NCBI RefSeq assembly: GCF_001590835.1 | Contig: NZ_LTAQ01000069.1 | Span: 4,360-68,359 of the forward strand | Source of the DNA: Bacillus gaemokensis | GTDB taxonomy: Bacteria; Bacillota; Bacilli; Bacillales; Bacillaceae_G | Length of the DNA: 64,000 nt | Reading direction: 5' to 3' | Part shown: one piece after another, positions 54,522-63,663 of the stretch | Layout: each line of letters starts with the position of its first letter | Position numbering within the stretch: the stretch's first letter is position 1 | Program-made: the position numbers and the translations under genes | The notes under the pieces: model-generated | Told to the model about the DNA's origin: nothing | Database searches by the model: none | Seen by the model: the letters and a program-made list of their open reading frames with translations, nothing else

Positions 54522-56279
54522 ATGGAAATGCTAGAAAACTATAAAGCAGAGGCTTCTAAAAAAACAGTTAAGAGAAGTATCGGGAAAGAAGAGTGGCTAC
54601 AAAGGTTGTTAATTGTCAGTATGCTTCTTGCATTTCTCGTAATGCTTGTATTGCCACTACTACAATTGTTTACACAAGCTTTCTATGATAAAGATGGTGC
54701 TTTTGTTGGTTTTGCGAATTTTAGTAAATATTTCACGACGCCAACCCTCGTTCAGTCTTTGCAGAATACCGCATGGGTTTCGGGAATTACGACGATTATC
54801 TCAGTTACATTAGCGTTTGCTTATGCATATGCGATAGCGCGTACGAATGTTTTTGGTAAACGCCTGTTTCAGTACATAGCGCTATTGCCGTTATTTGCAC
54901 CAACGATGATGCATGGTATTGCGCTCACGTACTTGTTTGGTAACCAAGGACTAGTAACAAAAGGGCTATTTGGTTTATTTGAAGGATTCCACATTCCACT
55001 ATATGGACCTGTTGGCATTACAATTGCTGAGGTTATTTATACATTTCCACAAGCGTTTCTTATTTTGTTAATTGCTTTTCAAGGTTCAGATTATCGTCTA
55101 TACGAAGCATCAAATATGCTAGGTGCAGGCAAAGTAAAGCAATTTTTTACTGTTACTTTACCTGGTGTGAAATATGGATTAATTAGTGCGATGTTTGTCG
55201 TGTTTACACTAAGTTTTACTGATTTTGGGGCTCCTAAAATTGTAGGAGGACAATACAATGTACTTGCAACGGACGTATATAAGCAAGTGATTGGACAACA
55301 AAATATGCCGATGGGTGCGACTGTCGGAATGATCCTGTTAATTCCAGCTATATTCGCATTTGCAGTGGATCGGATTACCCAAAGGAAACAAGCAAACTTT
55401 TTATCTTCAAAAGCGGTACCATATCGAATTACGACAAATAAAAAAAGAGATGCGATTTCATTCGTATATTGTAGTGTTATTACTCTTATGATCATTCTTT
55501 TATTTGTTGCAGTTGGTGTCGCTGCAAGTGTAAAAGTATGGCCATATAACATGACATTTACACTGGAACACTTTAACTTCTCAAGTTTAACAGGAGATGG
55601 CATTGAGGCGTTTAAAAATAGTGTAATTGTTTCAGCAGTCACAGCGGTTATTGGAGCCATTCTAACATTTGCATTTGCGTATGCAATTGAAAAGATTCAG
55701 CAGCTAGAATTTTTTAGAAAAGTAGGTTACTTTTTCTCCATTGTACCACTTGCTATTCCAGGGTTAGTACTGGGACTTGGATACGTTTTTTTCTTTAGTC
55801 AACCTACCATTCAATTTTTTTGGTGGGAAGTAACAAATCCATTTCACCCTTTGTATGGTACGATCGCGGTTCTTGTACTTGTGAATATTATTCACTTTTA
55901 TGCTGTAACCTTTGTTACAGCAACGACTGCACTAAAGAAACTAGATCGAGAATTTGAGCTTGTTTCACAATCAATGGGAATTCCTTTTTATAAAACGTTT
56001 TTCCGGGTTACAGTACCGATGTGCTTACCAGCGATTTTAGAAATGGTGATGTACTATTTTGTAAATTCAATGGTAACAGTATCGGCAGTTGTTTTCTTAT
56101 ATGCAGCTGATTTTAAATTGGCGGCAGTTTCAATTGTAAATATGGATGATGCAGGAAACGTTGCGCCAGCAGCTGCAATGAGTGTGCTTATTGTTGTAAC
56201 GAATATTGTAGTTAGAATTGTATATGAATGGGGAACAAAAGCCGTTCGGAATCGAACATCATTATGGCAAAAAAGATAA
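54522..56279 (+). CDS. double-length AEP ABC transporter permease
   Basis: 585 residues containing two permease units in one chain. The first unit (~30-285) has the EAA loop YEASNMLGAGKVKQFFTVTL and the second (~310-575) ends with FELVSQSMGIPFYKTFFRVT. Each has about six helices. So one protein forms both halves of the channel. Begins directly after the ATPase stop (0-nt gap). Confidence 0.88.
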   Translation: MEMLENYKAEASKKTVKRSIGKEEWLQRLLIVSMLLAFLVMLVLPLLQLFTQAFYDKDGAFVGFANFSKYFTTPTLVQSLQNTAWVSGITTIISVTLAFAYAYAIARTNVFGKRLFQYIALLPLFAPTMMHGIALTYLFGNQGLVTKGLFGLFEGFHIPLYGPVGITIAEVIYTFPQAFLILLIAFQGSDYRLYEASNMLGAGKVKQFFTVTLPGVKYGLISAMFVVFTLSFTDFGAPKIVGGQYNVLATDVYKQVIGQQNMPMGATVGMILLIPAIFAFAVDRITQRKQANFLSSKAVPYRITTNKKRDAISFVYCSVITLMIILLFVAVGVAASVKVWPYNMTFTLEHFNFSSLTGDGIEAFKNSVIVSAVTAVIGAILTFAFAYAIEKIQQLEFFRKVGYFFSIVPLAIPGLVLGLGYVFFFSQPTIQFFWWEVTNPFHPLYGTIAVLVLVNIIHFYAVTFVTATTALKKLDREFELVSQSMGIPFYKTFFRVTVPMCLPAILEMVMYYFVNSMVTVSAVVFLYAADFKLAAVSIVNMDDAGNVAPAAAMSVLIVVTNIVVRIVYEWGTKAVRNRTSLWQKR

Positions 56280-56287
56280 GAAGGGTG

Positions 56288-57091
56288 ATGGGTAGGATGA
56301 AAATTGAAGCGGTTATTTTTGATTGGGCTGGTACAACAGTTGATTATGGATGTTTTGCGCCATTAGAAGTATTTATGGAGATTTTGCATAAACGGGGTGT
56401 CATAATTACGGCTGAAGAAGCACGGAAGCCAATGGGGTTATTAAAGATTGATCACGTTCGCGCATTAACAGAAGTGCCTCGTATTAGAGAAGAATGGAAT
56501 CGGATTTTTGGACAATCACCCACTGGGGAAAATATTCAAGAGATGTATGAAGAGTTTGAAGAAATTCTCTTTACTATTTTACCACGCTATGCAACTCCGA
56601 TTCCGGGAGTAAAAGATGTGATTGCATATTTACGTGACCAAGGTATTAAAATTGGTTCCACAACAGGTTATACAAGAGAGATGATGAAAATTGTTGCAAA
56701 AGAAGCAAAAGAGCTTGGGTATGAACCGGATTTTCTTATTACACCAGATGATGTTCCGGCAGGTCGTCCGTATCCATGGATGTGCTATAAGAATGCAATG
56801 AAGCTTGGGGTATATCCAATGAATCATATGGTGAAAGTTGGAGACACAGTGTCGGATATGCAGGAAGGAAAAAATGCAGGTATGTGGACAGTTGGTGTCA
56901 TTCTTGGTAGTAGTGAACTAGGTTTAACGGAAGATGAAGTTGAAAGCATGGATCCAGTAGAACTTCGAGAAAAAATGGAAGTAGTTCGTAAACGTTTTAT
57001 AGAAAATGGGGCTCACTATACGATAAAAACAATGCAAGAGTTACCAAAGGTAATTGAACATATCGAAGAACAAGAACTGATTATTTCATAA
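56288..57091 (+). CDS. phnX: phosphonoacetaldehyde hydrolase PhnX
   Basis: 267 residues, HAD superfamily. Nucleophile Asp12 in [13 protein letters not shown]; Schiff-base Lys53 in [16 protein letters not shown]; later Asp pair [12 protein letters not shown]. Breaks the C-P bond of phosphonoacetaldehyde to acetaldehyde and phosphate. The start MGRMKIEAV is chosen because it matches the known B. cereus enzyme N-terminus (M-x-RMKIEAV). Confidence 0.95.
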   Translation: MGRMKIEAVIFDWAGTTVDYGCFAPLEVFMEILHKRGVIITAEEARKPMGLLKIDHVRALTEVPRIREEWNRIFGQSPTGENIQEMYEEFEEILFTILPRYATPIPGVKDVIAYLRDQGIKIGSTTGYTREMMKIVAKEAKELGYEPDFLITPDDVPAGRPYPWMCYKNAMKLGVYPMNHMVKVGDTVSDMQEGKNAGMWTVGVILGSSELGLTEDEVESMDPVELREKMEVVRKRFIENGAHYTIKTMQELPKVIEHIEEQELIIS

Positions 57092-57105
57092 AAGGGGTAT
57101 GGATC

Positions 57106-58203
57106 ATGAGCGAAAAACACTATTTATTACTAACACCAGGACCGTTAACTACAACAAAAACTGTAAAAGAAGTTATGCTATATGATTGGTGTACATGGGA
57201 CGCTGAATATAACACAATGGTACAAGAAGTAAGAAATCGTCTTGTATCATTAGCGACAAGGAAAACGGAACCTTATACAACGATTTTAATGCAAGGAAGT
57301 GGTACTTTCTCTGTTGAATCAGTTATTGGATCGGTAATTCCTAAAAATGGGAAACTTCTCATTTGTACAAATGGTGCCTATGGCAAGCGAATTGTACAGA
57401 TGGCAGAGATGTTACAGATTGACGTTATTGTTAGTCAAACAGAAGAGTGGGAACCTACAAATCTTGTGGAAGTAGAAAAATTGTTACAACAAGATGGGGC
57501 GATTACTCACGTTGCTATTGTTCATTGTGAAACAACGACGGGTATCATAAATCCAATTGTAGATGTATGTCGCTTAGGGAAGCAATATGGAAAAGTTACG
57601 ATTGTTGATGCCATGAGCAGTTTTGGTGGCATTGAAATGGATGTTGCAGATTTACAAATTGATTTTATGATTAGTAGTGCGAATAAATGTATTCAAGGTG
57701 TTCCTGGGTTTGGATTTGTGATTGCAAAGCGTGATGAATTAGTGAAGTGTAAGGGACAAGCTCGTTCTTTATCATTAGATCTCTATGATCAATGGGAAAC
57801 GATGGAAGAGCAAAATGGAAAATGGCGTTTTACATCACCAACACATATTGTCCGTGCTTTCTATCAAGCTCTGCTTGAATTAGAAGAAGAAGGTGGTATT
57901 AAGGTACGTAATACTCGCTATCGTAATAACCAGAGAACCCTAGTAAATAGAATGCGAGAAGTTGGCTTTCAGTCATTAGTAGATGAAAGATATCAATCAC
58001 CTATTATTACATCCTTTATTTATCCGGAAGAAGGTTTTGAATTTAATACACTATATAGTGTATTAAAAGAGCATGGATTTGTCATCTATCCAGGGAAAAT
58101 TTCGAAAGTAGATACGTTCCGAATTGGAAATATTGGGGATGTTCATGAGGATGATATTAATCGATTAGTAGATAGTATTGCCAAAGGAGTTGTTATAGGA
58201 TGA
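57106..58203 (+). CDS. phnW: 2-aminoethylphosphonate-pyruvate transaminase PhnW
   Basis: 365 residues. PLP lysine at 194 in [18 protein letters not shown]-terminal [19 protein letters not shown] and [10 protein letters not shown]-type ([15 protein letters not shown]). Converts AEP plus pyruvate to phosphonoacetaldehyde plus alanine, feeding PhnX. Its stop overlaps the next gene by 4 nt. Confidence 0.95.
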   Translation: MSEKHYLLLTPGPLTTTKTVKEVMLYDWCTWDAEYNTMVQEVRNRLVSLATRKTEPYTTILMQGSGTFSVESVIGSVIPKNGKLLICTNGAYGKRIVQMAEMLQIDVIVSQTEEWEPTNLVEVEKLLQQDGAITHVAIVHCETTTGIINPIVDVCRLGKQYGKVTIVDAMSSFGGIEMDVADLQIDFMISSANKCIQGVPGFGFVIAKRDELVKCKGQARSLSLDLYDQWETMEEQNGKWRFTSPTHIVRAFYQALLELEEEGGIKVRNTRYRNNQRTLVNRMREVGFQSLVDERYQSPIITSFIYPEEGFEFNTLYSVLKEHGFVIYPGKISKVDTFRIGNIGDVHEDDINRLVDSIAKGVVIG

Positions 58204-59384
58204 AAGTTTTTTGTTTAGGCGGAGCAGGTAAAATTTGTCGTGAAGCAATTTTAGACTTAGTTCGGTTTTCATCTTTCGAAACGATTACTGTTGCTGATTT
58301 TAATGAAGAAGAAGGGCGAAAAGTAGTAGCATGGCTGAACGATCCACGTGTTGATTTTGTGAAGGTAGATGTTACAAATCATGCGGACACGGTAGCGAAG
58401 ATGAGAGGTTATGATATTGTTATGGATGGTACAACGATTAAATTAAATGGCCTATCTACTCGTTGTATTGCTGAGGCTGGATGTCACGGTGTGAATTTAA
58501 ATGGTTTTGGTGAAGAGAATGATTCACATGATATATTTGTTCAAAATGGAAAAACTTGTTTACCTGGATTTGGTATGACGCCGGGTGTGACACAGATGAT
58601 GGCAATGCATGCAGCAAATCAATTAGATACAGTGGAATCTGTACGTGTAAGTCATGGGTCTTATCGTCCAATTGCATTTTCAGCTTCAATAACAGAAACA
58701 ACGACATATGAATATGATCCGAAGTTGCCAACGCGTACAGTATTTGAAGATGGTGAATTTAAACAAGTTCCTCCATTTGCGCGTCCGAGAGAAATCGAAT
58801 TACCAGCACCTTACGGTAAAGCTGTGCAGTATATTATTCCGCACTCTGAAACAATCACTTTAGCTAAAGCGTTAAAAGATAAAGGTGTACAGCTGATTGA
58901 AACACGTGGAACTTGGCCGCAGCAAAATATGGAGCTTGTTCGATCTTTATATAATTATGGTATATTGCGTAACGACAAGATTGAAGTAAATGGTGCAAAG
59001 GTTGGCATTATGGATTGTATTTCAAAATATTTATTACAATCAAAAGAAGGGCAAGAAACCAAAGTTTATGGCTATGCTCTTCATGTAGAAGTAGTTGGTA
59101 TGAAAAACGATCAGAAAAAGCGACATGTCTTATATCATACGCATCCTATCTCAGACGGATCTGTAGAAGGATGGGAGAACCTGAGAGCTTATACAAGAAA
59201 TGTAGGTATTCCATTTGGAATTGCAACAGAGTTGATAGCGAAAGGGGAAGTGAACGGACAAGGTGTTGTAACACCTGAAGAGGCATTCCAAAATCCAAAA
59301 ATTGTTTTTGATGAGTTAGAAAAACGTGGTATCCGTATCCATGAAGAAGTTTTTGTAGTAGAAGAAAACTATGATTTTGTATAA
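58200..59384 (+). CDS. saccharopine dehydrogenase-like NAD(P)-binding protein in the phosphonate operon
   Basis: 394 residues. N-terminal Rossmann fold ([33 protein letters not shown]), then a saccharopine dehydrogenase C-terminal domain ([40 protein letters not shown]). ATG overlaps the phnW stop (ATGA), so it is co-translated with PhnW. Members of this family form or split secondary amines of amino acids. A role in handling AEP, N-substituted AEP or the alanine produced is possible; no reaction can be assigned. Confidence 0.8.
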   Translation: MKVFCLGGAGKICREAILDLVRFSSFETITVADFNEEEGRKVVAWLNDPRVDFVKVDVTNHADTVAKMRGYDIVMDGTTIKLNGLSTRCIAEAGCHGVNLNGFGEENDSHDIFVQNGKTCLPGFGMTPGVTQMMAMHAANQLDTVESVRVSHGSYRPIAFSASITETTTYEYDPKLPTRTVFEDGEFKQVPPFARPREIELPAPYGKAVQYIIPHSETITLAKALKDKGVQLIETRGTWPQQNMELVRSLYNYGILRNDKIEVNGAKVGIMDCISKYLLQSKEGQETKVYGYALHVEVVGMKNDQKKRHVLYHTHPISDGSVEGWENLRAYTRNVGIPFGIATELIAKGEVNGQGVVTPEEAFQNPKIVFDELEKRGIRIHEEVFVVEENYDFV

Positions 59385-59638
59385 GTGAAACTTTCATTAG
59401 TCCATCCCAAGCATGAGCCCTCTGTATCTTCGGATTTTTGAGGTGGGATTTGTTTGCCGTATGAGCGAGATAGAGTGAAACTTTAATCAGTGAGGGCCTC
59501 ATCCCCCACTGATTATTAGCCCTCACCAATCGGACTTTTACGGGCGGTTTATCTCCCACCTAACTTCTTTAGCTGTTGCTAAAGTTTGAGGTAGGGGTAC
59601 TACTGCCCGCGAATAGCGGGATAAATGAGGTGAAGTTA
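59385..59638 (+). repeat. dispersed repeat pair, left flank of the deoR-type gene
   Basis: A partial copy starts near 59386 (gtgaaactttcattagtcca). A fuller copy starts near 59475 (gtgaaactttaatcagtgag) and runs through cccccactgattattagccc, ggacttttacgggcggttta and gaggtaggggtactactgcc to cgcgaatagcgggataaatg. An inverted, diverged copy lies on the other side of the gene (60430-60580). The phn operon would be expected to terminate in here. Confidence 0.75.
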
Positions 59639-60421
59639 ATGTCTGTAGTAGGAGAAGAGAGAAAGCGTAGCATTATTGAAAAAGTGGAATTTAAAGGGAA
59701 AGTAAAGGTCTCAGAACTAGCAAGTGAGTTTTCGGTATCAACAGAAACAATTCGCAGATATCTAGAAGAACTTGACCGGGAAAAGAAATTAAAGAAAGTA
59801 TATGGGGGAGCAGTTCAAATCCCTGGTTCTGGAATAGAACCTCCTATGTTAGAAAGAGAAATGCTATACATAGAAGAAAAGAAAAGGATTGGATATAAAG
59901 CAGCAACATTTGTAGAAGATGGAGATGTAATTGCGATTGATGATGGCAGTACGCCATTACAAATGGTTCCATATTTGATTCATAGAAAAAATCTAACGAT
60001 CGTGACGAGTTCATTTCCTGTTGCAACACAATTAATTTCTTCTATTAATAAAAAAATGTTTGATGGTGAAGTGCTATTTATTGGGGGGAAAGTGTCCCCA
60101 AAACATTCTCGTGTATCAGGATCTATTTCACAGCAAGTTATTCGGCAATTTCATTTTCATAAGGCATTTGTCTCGATTGATGGATTGTTACCTAGCTTTG
60201 GAGTCTCAAGTTTTGAATTGGAAAAGGCGAAATTATCAGAAGCGATGGTTCAATTAGCAGAAAAAACATTTATTCTATGTGATCATACGAAGCTTGGGGT
60301 AAAAGGAAATTACCGAATTGCAGGTTTTTCTAAAATTCAACATGTGATTTGTGATAAAAAAATGCCGTATAGCTTTGAAGAAGCAGTTACAAAAAATAAT
60401 ATTCGCTGGACAATTAGCTAA
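59639..60421 (+). CDS. DeoR-family transcriptional regulator
   Basis: 260 residues. N-terminal DeoR helix-turn-helix: ERKRSIIEKVEFKGKVKVSE, ASEFSVSTETIRRYLEELDR, KLKKVYGGAV. C-terminal DeoRC effector domain (VIAIDDGSTPLQMVPYLIHR; VSIDGLLPSFGVSSFELEKA). Start at ATG 59639 after AATGAGGTGAAG; longer frames read into the repeat. Likely controls the phosphonate operon just upstream, as regulators of this type are often placed at operon ends; an effector such as phosphonoacetaldehyde is possible. Confidence 0.85.
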   Translation: MSVVGEERKRSIIEKVEFKGKVKVSELASEFSVSTETIRRYLEELDREKKLKKVYGGAVQIPGSGIEPPMLEREMLYIEEKKRIGYKAATFVEDGDVIAIDDGSTPLQMVPYLIHRKNLTIVTSSFPVATQLISSINKKMFDGEVLFIGGKVSPKHSRVSGSISQQVIRQFHFHKAFVSIDGLLPSFGVSSFELEKAKLSEAMVQLAEKTFILCDHTKLGVKGNYRIAGFSKIQHVICDKKMPYSFEEAVTKNNIRWTIS

Positions 60422-60727
60422 ATAGAAACATGTTATCCCGCTATTCGCGGGCAGTAATATTCCCATCTTACATTTCAATTGAGGCAATAAAGCTGCCTGT
60501 AAAAGCCAGATTCGTTTCATTAATAATCAGAGGGGGATGAAGCTTCTCACTGATTCAAATTTCACTTAATTTCCATTTTCAAGTATTGGTATTTTGTTCT
60601 TCTATGTGTAGAGAAGATAGTATAAATAAAAAGATTTGCATTTGTGCAAAAAGTGGACACTTTTTTCGGTTTCTTTCATATAATTTACTAATAGAAAAAA
60701 AGTTGCATGAAGGAAAGAGGGAGAGAC
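60422..60727. other. intergenic region with repeat and adjacent small inverted repeats
   Basis: 306 bp. Beyond the repeat it holds two neighbouring inverted repeats: tttgca tttg tgcaaa (60635-60650) and aaaaagtg ga cacttttt (60648-60665), sharing 3 nt. A TATAAT-like -10 (60677-60682) follows. They look like an operator/promoter for the small ORF. Confidence 0.55.
60430..60580 (-). repeat. inverted dispersed repeat, right flank of the deoR-type gene
   Basis: Reads ttatcccgctattcgcgggc, agtaatattcccatc, tttcaattgaggc, ctgcctgtaaaagccagatt, taataatcagagggggatga and ctcactgattcaaatttcac. On the minus strand the block order equals that of the 59475 copy. Shared blocks include gcccgcgaatagcgggat and the gtgaaa...aatcagtgag end. 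Confidence 0.75.
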
Positions 60728-60847
60728 GTGTCGGAACGTATATATAGTAAACTTATATTGTACGCAAATATATTGCAAAAGTTACGTGTAATTAATGAAC
60801 AAGAAAAAAGTGAGATTCTGCAAATGATGAACAAAAAGGCCTTGTGA
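60728..60847 (+). CDS. 39-residue small ORF, unrecognised
   Basis: GTG start after GGAAAGAGGGAGAG. Encodes SERIYSKLILYANILQKLRV and INEQEKSEILQMMNKKAL, probably two helices. Promoter-like elements upstream and a terminator that overlaps the stop support expression. The helical pair is reminiscent of small sporulation/antirepressor proteins, but no family match is claimed. Confidence 0.5.
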   Translation: MSERIYSKLILYANILQKLRVINEQEKSEILQMMNKKAL

Positions 60848-60866
60848 AAAGGTCTTTTTGTTTTGT
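60831..60866 (+). terminator. terminator of the 39-residue ORF
   Basis: Stem aaaaaggcct / aggtcttttt with one wobble; T run after. Confidence 0.7.
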
Positions 60867-61022
60867 TGCATGTGCCTATTTTTTAAGTGAATGGAGAAAT
60901 CATATTGACAAAAAAACATTCTCATGTGATAATTCAATTAAATTTTTCGAATAATCAAAAAATACTTCTTTTACATAAAAATGAATGAATTATTATAGCG
61001 CTATTATCATGGAGGTGACGGA

Positions 61023-61652
61023 ATGTTATTTTTTCTAAAAAAATGGAAAGAGTTGAAAGATATAAAAATGGAATTAGCTCTTCGGGATTGGTTTTATGGT
61101 ACAAAAATTAGTTTATCCATGTGTACATCCAAAGAACCATTAACATTTCTAGTTAATATTGAAGGTAGAGATAAAGGGTTGTTTGCAGAAGAGGACTTTA
61201 TTGTCGTTAATAATATGTGTGAACCCGTATTCGAAATCGATGAAAAACCAGCTGTTGAATCATTTATGCATGCAGATATTTATAAAAAAAGTAATGCGGA
61301 ATGTATTTTGCAAGTTCAAACTGTAGATAGTCATTTAATGTCGGAGTTGTATGGAAAAGAAGGGAAAGTTACATTTGAAAAGCGTAGTGTAGAGCGTGTT
61401 TTTGGAAAAGAAGGAATTACAGATATCACTATCCCGATTGTAGAAAATGAAAAGAAATTTGCTGATTTATTGGAGAATCAAGTTCCGAATTTTGTAGAAA
61501 GTGGCGGTGCCGTACTCGTTCATAATTACGGAATGATTGTATGGGGAAGTGCTCCAGAAGAGACGAAGAAATGGTTAGAGGGCTTAGAATATTTAATGAA
61601 CTATCACGTGAAATTATTGATGATTAAAGGAACGGAGAGTTCGGTTATGTAA
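61023..61652 (+). CDS. MtnB-like class II aldolase/adducin protein lacking the metal ligands
   Basis: 209 residues. It aligns in order with methylthioribulose-1-phosphate dehydratase MtnB of Bacillus: KELKDIKMELALRDWFYGT, EPLTFLVNIEGRDKG, ELYGKEGKVTFEKRS, IPIVENEKKFADLLEN, WGSAPEETKKWLEGLEYLMN and YHVKLLMIKG. Functional family members have a zinc-binding HVH and a NHG motif. Here those read LQVQTVD and HNYGM, so all three His ligands are changed, and the GTSGN phosphate loop is GTKIS. An inactive paralogue with a possible regulatory or structural role. The start follows TGGAGGTGACGG. Confidence 0.75.
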   Translation: MLFFLKKWKELKDIKMELALRDWFYGTKISLSMCTSKEPLTFLVNIEGRDKGLFAEEDFIVVNNMCEPVFEIDEKPAVESFMHADIYKKSNAECILQVQTVDSHLMSELYGKEGKVTFEKRSVERVFGKEGITDITIPIVENEKKFADLLENQVPNFVESGGAVLVHNYGMIVWGSAPEETKKWLEGLEYLMNYHVKLLMIKGTESSVM

Positions 61653-61679
61653 ATAAAATATCTGTTGCGTGTGAAATGA

Positions 61680-61697
61680 AAAATGAAAGCGTTTCAA
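61680..61697 (+). promoter_or_regulatory. cre-like palindrome upstream of the CBS gene
   Basis: TGAAAGCGTTTCA at 61684-61696, a cre half-site pair one base shorter than the usual spacing. Weak evidence for CcpA control. Confidence 0.3.
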
Positions 61698-61773
61698 AAA
61701 TAATTTCACTCATAAAATATGGGTCTCCTTATTATATATAGACTACATGGCGGCATGTGAGGAGGAACGTATT

Positions 61774-62397
61774 TTGCGAGTTAAATATCATTTTCTTCCG
61801 AAACAAAAGGTAGTATTTTGTAAGAGTGATGATTTGGGAGAAAAAGCGTTACAGGTTATGAACGAAAAGGGATATAGAGCCATTCCTGTCTTAGCAGAAG
61901 ATGAGCAGCAATTTAAAGGGATTATTTATAAAGTAGATATTTTAGAGCATAAGTGTAATGAAGGACTAGAAGATATGTGTGTGAAAGATATGATGGAAGA
62001 TCAATCTGCATTTATTTTTGAGAAAGATTCTTTCTTTCGAGCTTTTCATATAATTAGGCGCTTACCATTTTTAGCTGTTTTGAATGAATACAATGAATTT
62101 GTGGGCATTTTAACACATTCTAATATATTTGATGTTATTGAAGACTCGTTTGGGATGCGAACAGGGGGGTATATAATAACGATTGCAACACAAGATTGTA
62201 AGGGGACAATTAAAGAACTTGGAACGTTATTAAGATCCTATCATATTGGTGGATTATTTACATTAGACAATGGTGATCAATATATTCGTCGCGTTATTGT
62301 TAACATAACAGATGAATTAACTGAAAAAGGATTGGAGCGATTGATTGCAAAAATAGAGAAAAAAGGGTTCAGGGTTAGTCATGTAGACTATATTTAG
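61774..62397 (+). CDS. CBS-pair plus ACT-domain protein (CbpA-like)
   Basis: 207 residues. Two CBS motifs (residues ~5-65: SDDLGEKALQVMNEKGYRAI; ~70-125: MMEDQSAFIFEKDSFFRAFH, LAVLNEYNEFVGILTHSNIF), then an ACT-like C-terminus (YIITIATQDCKGTIKELGTL). This layout is that of CbpA-type c-di-AMP-binding proteins of Firmicutes. TTG 61774 is chosen because GAGGAGG lies 7 nt upstream; a longer frame from 61747 runs across that site. Ligand inferred only from family. Confidence 0.75.
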   Translation: MRVKYHFLPKQKVVFCKSDDLGEKALQVMNEKGYRAIPVLAEDEQQFKGIIYKVDILEHKCNEGLEDMCVKDMMEDQSAFIFEKDSFFRAFHIIRRLPFLAVLNEYNEFVGILTHSNIFDVIEDSFGMRTGGYIITIATQDCKGTIKELGTLLRSYHIGGLFTLDNGDQYIRRVIVNITDELTEKGLERLIAKIEKKGFRVSHVDYI

Positions 62398-62398
62398 A

Positions 62399-62433
62399 AA
62401 ATAGAGAGTGGCATATAGCCACTCTCTATTTTT
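62399..62433. terminator. bidirectional terminator
   Basis: Stem aatagagagtggc / gccactctctatt between convergent genes, with A and T runs on the two sides. Confidence 0.9.
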
Positions 62434-63199
62434 GTTTGGAAACGGGTGGTGGTGAGAGTACGAGGTCGGATAAAAAAATAAAATCTGCGTGTTCACGTAT
62501 TTTTGGAATGGAGGATTCGATAACGCGAGAAGTAATCTCTCCAGGAGGACCAACGTGACCGATAGCCACCACAACAGGTTTCTCTTTAATTTTTTGTAAG
62601 AGTATCTGCGCTTGCTTTGTAATATGAGATGATGTATAAACGTCATCGAAGAATAATTGATTTTCTACAATAGGAACACCCAATTCTTTTCCGATTTTTG
62701 GGACTACACTATTTGGATTTGTCTTACTATCTAAATAAAATAGACCGTGTTGTTTGCATATAGAAAGTATGATTCGCATGATTCTTTCATCAGCCGTTAC
62801 TTTAGAACCCATATGATTGTTCATTCCAATTGCATGTGGTACTTCTTGAATAGCTTGTTCAATTCGGTCTTTGATTTCTGAATCACTTAAATCAGTTGTG
62901 ATTGCTTTAGGACCAAGCCATTCTTTTTTTCCTTTAATAGGCTCCATTGGCATATGAATAATGACTTCATGTCCTTTTTGGTGTGCAGCTAGTGCATCTT
63001 GTTTTGTAGAAGGTAGAAAAGGCATAACTGCAATTGTAAGAGGGATAGGAAGCGATAACATTTTGTCAGTTCCTCTCATATTATTTCCGAAGTCATCAAT
63101 CACAATGGCGACCTTATTTGTATGAGCGCTTGCTTGAAAAGGAAAAATAAGAACAGATACTAAAATAAATAGTAGAAATGTAATGATATGTTTATGCAT
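62426..63199 (-). CDS. divergent polysaccharide deacetylase (YibQ family)
   Basis: 257 residues. Signal peptide (1-25, FPFQASA). The fold motif VAIVIDDFGNNMRG, MPFLPSTKQDALAAHQKGHE, VIIHMPMEPI and GMNNHMGSKVTAD carry the Asp/His residues of the divergent (DUF610) deacetylases; VAIGHVGPPGEI is near the end. Acts outside the membrane, substrate unknown. The start follows GAAAGGAA. Confidence 0.88.
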   Translation of the reverse strand: MHKHIITFLLFILVSVLIFPFQASAHTNKVAIVIDDFGNNMRGTDKMLSLPIPLTIAVMPFLPSTKQDALAAHQKGHEVIIHMPMEPIKGKKEWLGPKAITTDLSDSEIKDRIEQAIQEVPHAIGMNNHMGSKVTADERIMRIILSICKQHGLFYLDSKTNPNSVVPKIGKELGVPIVENQLFFDDVYTSSHITKQAQILLQKIKEKPVVVAIGHVGPPGEITSRVIESSIPKIREHADFIFLSDLVLSPPPVSKQK

Positions 63200-63242
63200 A
63201 TAAGAAATTCCTTTCTGAGTGGTAAGATGTATGTGATTTTCA

Positions 63243-63293
63243 TCCCGCTATTCGTGGGCAGTAATCCCCTACTGATTACAGTTTCACTTTATG
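63243..63293 (-). repeat. short copy of the CCCGCGAATAGCGGG repeat
   Basis: catcccgctattcgtgggca then gtaatcccctactgattaca and gtttcac. On the minus strand it joins the GTGAAACTGTAATCAGT end directly to the CCCACGAATAGCGGGATG end, lacking the middle of the copies at 59.5 and 60.5 kb. Confidence 0.75.
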
Positions 63294-63327
63294 GGAGAGT
63301 AATTTTCTCCAAATTGATTAGGTACTT

Positions 63328-63377
63328 ATTTAGATGAAAATGTAAATCATAATTATGATTTACATTTTCATCTAAAT
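63328..63377. repeat. 50-bp perfect palindrome
   Basis: Left arm atttagatgaaaatgtaaat then cataa, right arm its exact complement. 25+25 bp with no spacer and no mismatch. No poly-T follows on either side. Could be a cruciform-forming site, a regulator site or the fused ends of a lost element. Confidence 0.85.
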
Positions 63378-63663
63378 TAAACAAGAAAAATGTCGAAGAA
63401 ATGTAAATAAAAAATATAAAAGTAGAGTTTATCTGTAGTTTGTAAAAAAATAAAATAAAAAAAATGTCTATTATTGCGAATGTATTTACAAAGATAGAAT
63501 AATTTGTAATAATTCTCAAAGTGAGGATAAAGATTTGTAAATTACAGGGAGAAAATGTTAAAATTTCTGAGTATTCGAATTCAAATGCAATATACATTAG
63601 GAGGCCCAATGTATAGAGTGAGGATGAAGTTGAGAGTATGGAAGAATAATGAGGGGGATATGG

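Larger units (their letters stand above)
63200..63663. other. non-coding region with a short repeat copy and a 50-bp palindrome
   Basis: 464 bp between divergent genes. It holds the internally deleted repeat at 63243-63293, the palindrome at 63328-63377 and a long AT-rich stretch, then the leader of the Spo0E-like gene. No gene seen. Confidence 0.7.

Noticed and set aside
60275-60520. Minus-strand frame overlapping the DeoR-type gene end
   Set aside because: Arises from the inverted repeat; it shares LLPANSGI with the extension before the DeoR start for that reason.
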